Positions 58,501 to 64,000 of a stretch of DNA of 64,000 nucleotides are shown piece by piece. A program made the translations under genes and the position numbers. Below the pieces are notes generated by a model, which was given only the letters and a program-made list of their open reading frames with translations, had not been told where the DNA came from and made no database searches. The stretch is from Synchiropus splendidus (Eukaryota > Chordata > Actinopteri > Syngnathiformes > Callionymidae). The DNA lies in NCBI RefSeq assembly GCF_027744825.2, contig NC_071342.1, positions 23,528,001 through 23,592,000 of the forward strand. Reading direction: 5' to 3'. Each line of letters begins with the position of its first letter. Position 1 is the stretch's first letter.

Positions 58501-60233
58501 GCGAGCTGGACCCGCCACTCTGCCAAGGACGCGCCGCACCAATTCTCTGGCACAGGTCAAAAAAACCTTTCTGAGCCTACCATCTAGTCCATGAAATCAT
58601 TTTCCAGTACTTGTCGCCTGTATGCACGACACCAACCACAGGCTCACAGTAAGAGCGTGGCAGTGAGATGCTGAGATGTGTCTGAGTCAGAGGAATTTTC
58701 CTTCCACTTGAGAATGGCCGACTCAGCGAAGGTTTCCTGACTTGCTCATTGATCACAGTCCACATTTGATAAGACATGGCCACAGGCTTTTAGCTGTGGT
58801 TTTGAAACAGGGCGTCCAAGCCCCGCCCCCAGCCCATAACCTCTAGACACGCTGTGACTGACTTTACAACTTGCTTTGCTTTGTAGAAAACAAGCTGTAA
58901 GCATCTATAGTAGAAAAATAACATTTGATAAAAACAAACATCTGAAGCAAACATCTGGCAGGAATTATCGTGACCATAGTCTTAGTGGTACAACTGAGCT
59001 GTTTGTCAGAAACATCACTCAGAAGCTGAGCAGCTGATCTTCAGGAAATGTCCCTCACTGGACAAGAACTGAGGGTCACACTTTGATGGTGTCCTGATTT
59101 ACCACAGGATTTGAAGATGGTCGCAGTGTGTACTGCTACGTGCTCGTTGCACTCTGAATATACTGAACACAAAATAAATACTATAGTGTCTGGCAATATT
59201 ATCCGCTGGAAAAGAAATTAGTGTGTTGCTGTCTCAGTGTCTTCTAGTTCCAGTGACTGACTTTTCAGATTCTACATGATGTGTGACTTCACTCTGTCTG
59301 TCAGTCCTGTGTTTTTTCTAATACTTGGATGTTGAATCCCACCGTCACATACTTACGAGTGCCTGTGTCCCTGGTGGTTTTGTGCCAGACCCGAGTGACC
59401 TCTCTCACCTACCAAGCTGGAAGCAGGCCTGAGGGAAGGGAGGTGAGAGCACACTTCCCTTTTGTGGTTCTGGAACTGCTGTTTACCTTCACTCCATTTC
59501 ATCTTCAGTTGTTTGTGGAGACCACTTTGGATAGTCAGCAAGAGCAGTCGTGGGATCAGCTGCGCTGCTTTTATCGAGGACCTTCAAGGGTAGGTCCAAC
59601 AGTCTGGGGGGTCTCTACGGTGGCTGAGAAGGGCAAAACACATTTGCAAACCTTTGAAACAAAATCACAAACTCTTGGAACAATTTTACAAACTGCTTGA
59701 ACAAACATTTTTCCTCAGTTTCTAGGTGTATTTCCAAGTTTGCAAATGTGTTTCCGTTGTATGCAAATTTGCCAAAGAATCGTACGAACAGAAGGGGACC
59801 AAATTATGGACGTGATCTGGAAGTGGTTGCTGGAATGATCCACTTGTTACAATCTTGGGGGTCAACTAAATCCAGAAAGATGTTCAAACCATGAAAACAC
59901 ATTCACAAACTCTGACAACAAATTCACCAACTATGAAAACACACTGACAAATTTGTGCTAAATATGTCCAAAAATGTGCTAAAGAAGTTTGTAAATTTGT
60001 TTGAAATGTTGTAAACGTGTTTCACTATTTGTAAATGTGTTCCAAGAGTTAGTGAAGTGTTTTGAGTCCATGTTATTCTGAAGTGGTTAAAACCGTTTGT
60101 CTTTTTTGCCCAGTTGTCCATCATTTCAGAGCTATCTCTCAGCCAGAGTCAGGAGAAGCGGGACACTCTGATTCCACCAGGACAGGGAAGCTTTCCCCTC
60201 AAGCTCTCTCCTCCTCCACTGCTGGAAGAATGA
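40599..60233 (+). CDS. vps8: Vps8, CORVET complex subunit, complete 45-exon gene
   Basis: Vps8 is the CORVET-specific subunit that binds Rab5 and tethers early endosomes. Coding exons: 40599-40670, 41456-41524, 41857-41987, 42106-42202, 42278-42310, 42701-42755, 43280-43404, 44563-44649, 44720-44787, 45191-45344, 45415-45474, 45559-45666, 46208-46288, 46689-46859, 47301-47375, 47445-47480, 47683-47773, 47918-47964, 48028-48117, 48791-48837, 49449-49671, 49748-49837, 50641-50692, 50829-50871, 50982-51054, 51117-51239, 51630-51701, 51812-51931, 52093-52149, 53240-53322, 53974-54058, 54603-54701, 54858-54947, 55013-55059, 55138-55273, 55422-55511, 56203-56382, 56464-56545, 56765-56847, 56921-57001, 57091-57260, 58402-58555, 59389-59442, 59509-59589, 60114-60233. 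Phases agree throughout; the total is 4185 nt, 1394 aa plus stop (human about 1428). Landmarks are IDDKEFDIPQIDTPPTLESI, HSLLKGISAQIVSA, ALSINQDCSRLLCGFAKGQ and a C-terminal RING-H2. The extreme N-terminus (24 aa, exon 1) is least certain. Confidence 0.95.
42340..42625 (+). repeat. Dispersed repeat family B, copy in vps8 intron 5
   Basis: TTTGTGGGGACTGATTCTTG, GGTTTCAGTTTGGTTCAGAG, GTGAGCCATGTGTTTTGGAT, and GTCCCCACAAAGATAGAG match 26083-26375 in order. Confidence 0.8.
43405..44562 (+). other. vps8: vps8 intron 7
   Basis: 1.16 kb. It includes a minus-strand open frame of 79 codons with no recognisable domain. No repeat family was identified with confidence. Confidence 0.5.
52960..53035 (+). 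repeat. Dispersed repeat family C fragment
   Basis: CAGTGTGTCATGAAGCCTCATGAGCCCATCACTAC corresponds to the terminal part of the family C copy at 29190-29235. Located in vps8 intron 29, truncated. Confidence 0.6.
57091..58555 (+). other. vps8: vps8 exons 41-42: C-terminal RING-H2 finger
   Basis: The zinc ligands are split across two exons: Cys1238 and Cys1241 in exon 41 (YCNICLQQY), then Cys1260, His1262, His1265, Cys1268, Cys1284 and Cys1287 in exon 42 (CGHPYHSQC, SCFKC). Spacing is C-x2-C-x18-C-x-H-x2-H-x2-C-x15-C-x2-C, so all eight ligands are present. The intron between them, 1.1 kb, contains a transposon-like repeat. Confidence 0.9.
57612..58238. mobile_element. Candidate DNA transposon in vps8 intron 41
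   Basis: The left part GGGGTGGGATTCGATTTAAA and right part TTAACTTGTTAAAGTCCCACC, with ATTAAT-rich inner stretches, are imperfect terminal inverted repeats. ATATGAGA occurs exactly at 57612-57619 and 58231-58238, a possible 8-bp target duplication, although the repeats are set a few bases in. There is no long reading frame. Confidence 0.55.
59632..60063. repeat. MITE-like element in the last vps8 intron
   Basis: The left end has AAAACACATTTGCAAAC and ACAAACTCTTGGAACA; the right end has TGTTCCAAGAGTTAGTGAAG and GTGTTTTG, the approximate complement. Many short copies of AAACACA/TTTGCAAA lie inside. No coding capacity. Confidence 0.6.
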
Positions 60234-61160
60234 CGACTCGGCTTCATTGTTTACTGAATGTGTGTGTTTTTTTAAACCAAGGAATCACTGTCAGCTTTGC
60301 TGTGTAAATATGCTGCTCATGGAAACAAAGACGTTTGTACAGTGGTGAAAACCTTCCCGTGTGTCCACCTAATGTCAGTGCCACTCCAGCTGACGATTCA
60401 AAGCCTCCCAGCTTTTATGAGCTTTTCAAGCTGTCATTTGTTCCTGCTTTTTAACAAACATTTGTTTTGTTTTATGCCGTTGGCCTGTTATAAAATCAAC
60501 TGAAATCAAAAGACTCCCATCTCTTTGAAAACACCTGTCGGCAGGTGACGTGGTTCTTACTTGGTTTGTGCTCATGAGCGCCAATATTGTAACATGGCAT
60601 CTGGTTTTTGTGTAAATTCATCTTTTTCTTGCAGAAATTGCGTTCTTTATGGACAACTGTTGGAGGTAGGAAGTGTATTGAACAGATTCCCTTCATGTTG
60701 GTTGGTCCAAGTGTCAGGCAGGCACAAGAATGGGAAGAAATCTGAGTCAATTCCTGCAAACGTACCAGTCAATGGAGATCTTGCAAGGCTTGTTCTGTAA
60801 GTTGGACTCACTCTATAAGGCATGACTGAGGACGATAAAATCACGAGTCGTTTTCGTGAGGGTGTGATCTTGGATTAACATCTAGAACCTTCGGTAACAG
60901 GCTCTGCGTGGTCATGATCAGCAGCTGTGAATGCGCCGCCTCTTGGTGTTTGAGCCATGACAGACCCAAAGGACAATAAGTTACATCCACATGAGTGAAT
61001 TTCCCTCACGGTGTCTGAAGCAGCGAGGGCGACGCTGAGCGTGTCATCCTGCAGCGACAGCTGTTCCTCTTTCCTCTTTTGCAACGCACTACGACAGCTT
61101 TGGGCGTGGTTCGGCTCATTTGAGATGGGCGTGGTCGAGGGGCGGGCAGGAGGATGGGTG
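60234..61160 (+). other. 3' flank of vps8
   Basis: It begins as the vps8 3' UTR. The first AATAAA found is at 61285-61290, about 1 kb after the stop, so the poly(A) site is unresolved. Nothing else is recognised. Confidence 0.4.
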
Positions 61161-61164
61161 TGGT

Positions 61165-61702
61165 CAGCAGTGGTGGGCCGTTCGCGAACGATCCGCAGAC
61201 TGAGCACTACTACCAAAAAACAGTTTGCTAATCGGTATAAAATATAAAGGTGTGTGTTTCCTTAGTATATATGAAGAAACCGAAAATAAATATTTTCAAA
61301 GTTTTACCTAATTATTCGGTTAAAAATATATATTTTTAGATTTTATATGACAGGAAATGCAAATGTTCTAATGTTGTGATTTTATTGTTCCAAGCTTTGA
61401 CTAGCATTCGTGCAACTGTCACTCCTCTTTTGTTAAAATGTTGGAAATATACAACTAGTTCAAACACTCCCACATTTGACCTTGACCCTTGTTTGAGCTC
61501 TTCTTTTTCATTCAACATGTTTTGTTGTGGTCAGTACTCAGACCATATAAGCAACATATATGTCAACGTAAGTGTCGTTATGTTTTGCATTAAACTGATT
61601 TAACCCGTAATTTGGTAAGTAATTTTAGTTGTTCTCATAGAAATCCGAGCTGAAAGACTCGACTCTCTTAAAAGATTCGCATTTCCCATCAGTAATGGGC
61701 AG
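61165..61702. repeat. Possible old DNA transposon between vps8 and the next gene
   Basis: The left end CAGTGGTGGGCCGTTCGCGAACGA and right end GATTCGCATTTCCCATCAGTA resemble the ends of a common fish hAT-like family. No target duplication was found and the interior is AT-rich, so the boundaries are guesses. Confidence 0.35.
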
Positions 61703-61986
61703 ACGCGACCGAATCCCCGCGTGGACACAGTGCGCTATAAACCAGGCAGACGATTGGTGGGCTGTTGTGTCACTCATTGGGAAGTCGGCGGCGATTGGTC
61801 GGTAAAGTTTCTTGTCCGGTTACGGCGAGACTCTGGTCTGACTTTAAACGGCGTCCCCCACATTCATCGGGGAACTCGGGCAGGTCTCCGGACTCGGGTT
61901 TCAGGGGTCCACAACTACTGCGCGCGACCGGCTCTTTACTTGAAACCTCAAACGTTCAAAGTTTTTTCTCCGCCGCGGGAAAGAAG
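61703..61986 (+). promoter_or_regulatory. Promoter / 5' UTR of the right-hand gene
   Basis: CpG-rich sequence with three ATTGG (inverted CCAAT) boxes at 61753-61757, 61776-61780 and 61794-61798, and a TATAAA at 61736-61741 upstream of them. The order suggests that transcription starts after the CCAAT boxes, giving a short 5' UTR; the TATA-like motif may be incidental. Confidence 0.45.
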
Positions 61987-62395
61987 ATGGCGGACGACGA
62001 GCAGCAGGTTTCTAGTACGGTTCTGTTAAACGAGCAGGTCCACCATTATCAGCCCGAACCGGAGTCGGAGCAGGCCGGGCCTGACATCTTCAGCGCGGAT
62101 GACATCGTGGATCTGGTCGGCGGAGCTCGGGACGCCCTGGAGCGACACTTGGCGGAAGAAGACAAACCCCCCGGCGAGTTTTCAGAAGAACCCGTCACTT
62201 CATTAGACCCGGAGCCTGAGCAGCCACAGCCGGCGGCACCTATTGTGTCGGAGAGCTCGAGGCTGGAAGCGGAGCCTGAAGCGGCTCGTGCGCGCGCCGC
62301 CCTCCCCGCGGCTGAAGCCCGGACAGAAGCCCCCGCCTCCCCCCCTGCAGAAGCCAGACCAGCGGAGACGGCGGAACCAGCGGCTCCGGTTTTGG
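61987..62395 (+). CDS. First coding exon, acidic Pro/Ala-rich protein, possibly a reticulon
   Basis: The ATG at 61987 has A at -3 and G at +4 and opens 136 codons plus one base, ending at a GT donor (TTTTGG|gtacgg, phase 1). The protein is acidic and low in complexity: a DIFSADDIVDLVGGARDALE segment (residues about 34-53) followed by Pro/Glu/Ala-rich sequence with no membrane segment. Long N-terminal exons of this kind occur in reticulons (RTN1, RTN3, RTN4), whose membrane domain lies in later exons, but no reticulon domain is in the window, so that is a weak inference. The frame is open upstream to an ATG at 61765; the 61987 start is preferred for its context and for the CpG-rich leader. The gene continues off the right edge. 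Confidence 0.55.
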
Positions 62396-63747
62396 GTACG
62401 GACTTCACTGCTAGATAAATAACCGCATGCGTGAACAAATCGATCCGATCTGTCTTCATGAAAATGATCACGTTATTTAACGTAACGATGTTGGTGCGAT
62501 TAAATAAAACGGTCGCGAATCCGATGCCAGGGTTCCGGGCATCGAACTCTGCTCTTCTGCGTGGTGGAGGCCTCAGTTTTAATCGAAAGCCTATTAAAAA
62601 CTAAACTGAATTTAATTGAAAACCTAATTCGGGATTCCTCCCTCGGAACCCGGCGAGCCGCTGTCGCATGTTAGCAGCTAGGTAGGGGCTAACGATGCTA
62701 CTGGGCGGGTGACTAACTGGGTCCCACATTGAAAACACAATGTTGTCTTCCGAAAAACGGGTAACAAAACCCGCTAATGTGGTATCTGCCGACGAAACAT
62801 GGTGACGGGCCGCGGCACGCGGAGGTCGGCTCCGCCGGGCTGCGGCCCACTCCCAGGGATTCGCCCCGGGTCAGGTGGCAGCCGCTCTGCTACCGTTACG
62901 GTGCACATTGCGAGCCTCCGCGGAACCGCTCTGAAATCGCGGGGTGGACCGTCTCCCTCGAGATGGACCTCGGGTTGGTGCGCGGTTCTGTGCTGGTCTC
63001 GAACCCGGGACTGACAGCCGGCCTGCTTCACTGAGCCACACGCGCGTGCTAACGTATGACTGACTGCCAATGCGTTTGCTTTGTTCGACAAGATTCGGGA
63101 AGGAACCAAAGCGCTGCCATAAAATAGCGGCCTCGCTCGGGTCATGTGTCGATTCACCGCCTTTATCAACGATTAGCGCTCGATGACGCATGAAGCTGCG
63201 CGGTGTCAACAGAATGCAGCCCATCTTCTGTGTTAGCGCCGCATCAACGGGCTACAGTTGAACAACCAGCGGGCCGATGATGGAAGCAGGATGATATGTG
63301 ATGGTCCGTGTCTGACAGAGCGACACCAGCTTCACAGACGCTGTGTTTTACTCCCATGGCCATCAGTCCTCCTGACCCCATTGTTGCTGGATGAACAGCC
63401 AGACCACACCCAGATTGGCCCATCTGTGGGTCAGGGTTGCTGTGGTGTGGTTTCTCACTCCAAACTGTAGTCTTTCTTTTCAGAGCCGTCATGGCATCAA
63501 CAGTATTAGAGGCTATAGTGGAATATTCCAGTTGCAGATGAGTCAGTGACCGTCGTGTCCTGCATTATTTTTAGAAGATTGTCCACACCCCATTGTGGAT
63601 AAAACCTTGGGGGCTGGCGGGGGGTTAAGAATAAGACTGAAGCTCCTACTGTTTCCCTCTGTTTGGCTCATTCTCTGATCCGCTCTTCTCCGGGTCCTGG
63701 TTGCTTGTCTCATCGCCCTCTGCTTTTCCCCTCCCTCCTCTTCACAG
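62396..63747 (+). other. Intron 1 of the right-hand gene
   Basis: CpG-rich first part (62400-63100), then ordinary sequence. It contains a short SINE-like stretch on the minus strand near 63000 and pyrimidine-rich DNA from 63690. Other open frames here are chance. Confidence 0.4.
62995..63050 (-). repeat. tRNA-related (SINE-like) fragment
   Basis: Read on the minus strand it gives TGTGGCTCAGTGAAGCAGG, resembling an A box, and GGGTTCGAGACC, resembling a B box, about 30 bases apart. No complete cloverleaf with an acceptor stem was found, so a tRNA gene is unlikely. Confidence 0.35.
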
Positions 63748-63798
63748 GTACATTTTCTCCTTCTGCTCCTTCACCTTCTCTGATGAATTTCTCCACAG
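63748..63798 (+). CDS. Candidate 51-nt exon 2 of the right-hand gene, GC-AG donor
   Basis: A strong polypyrimidine tract and CACAG acceptor precede 63748. The 51-nt segment ends ACAG|gcaagt, the exact consensus for GC-AG introns. Phase is 1 at both ends, so it joins the first exon in frame and adds Ser/Pro-rich TFSPSAPSPSLMNFST. No homology supports it. Confidence 0.3.
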
Positions 63799-64000
63799 GC
63801 AAGTTTTCCCACTTTCACTTCTCCCTTCAGCTGCCTTTGACCTCGAGCCCATATGAATCAATTAGTACTGAGGAACATGCACTCTCATACATGCAAACAC
63901 ACACACACACTGTATAAACAGCTTGTACTAGTTTGGGGTGTCCGGGTCTGGGCGGGCGGAACCGGCCTCCAGGGCTTCACCAGCCTCTGTGTTTGACGTT

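Noticed and set aside
62995..63050. A tRNA gene on the minus strand
   Set aside because: A- and B-box-like motifs are present but no cloverleaf or acceptor stem could be drawn; more likely a SINE relic.

Overview
This is vertebrate nuclear DNA, most likely from a teleost fish. Genes are split by GT-AG introns, and the encoded proteins match vertebrate families. The non-coding part is full of AC/GT, TA and ATC microsatellites, decayed LINE 3' ends (RTE and L2/Rex-like), a hAT-type insertion with an exact 8-bp target duplication, and several dispersed inverted-repeat families. No prokaryotic, CRISPR, rRNA or convincing tRNA feature was seen. The species was not determined.

Layout. (1) At 694-957 on the minus strand is the first coding exon of a membrane-anchored (MACIT-like) collagen; the rest lies off the left edge. 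(2) About 1.3-18 kb holds no gene I can support. It contains a local duplication, a 27-28 bp minisatellite, LINE relics on both strands and two short perfect hairpins. (3) 18619-36925 (+) is a complete 17-exon slc24a3 gene (K+-dependent Na+/Ca2+ exchanger NCKX3, 641 aa predicted). A TA/CA microsatellite follows exon 1, a hAT-like element ends 55 bp before exon 2, and a 211-bp palindrome lies in intron 2. Its 3' UTR probably runs to about 39.6 kb. (4) 40599-60233 (+) is a complete 45-exon vps8 gene (CORVET subunit, 1394 aa predicted, C-terminal RING-H2). Every exon junction was checked for phase and the frame closes on a stop. (5) From 61987 (+) begins the first coding exon of another gene, with an acidic Pro/Ala-rich N-terminus and a GC-rich promoter. 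It may be a reticulon, but only weakly, and it continues off the right edge.

The genes are not an operon and share no evident pathway: NCKX3 moves Ca2+ across the plasma membrane, and Vps8 acts in early endosome tethering. I found no convincing new biological system. The items most worth checking are the 211-bp palindrome at 28009, the hAT-like insertion at 23820, the stop-free 81-nt vps8 intron at 56383, the possible GC-AG microexon at 63748, and several shared inverted-repeat families whose copies sit in introns.
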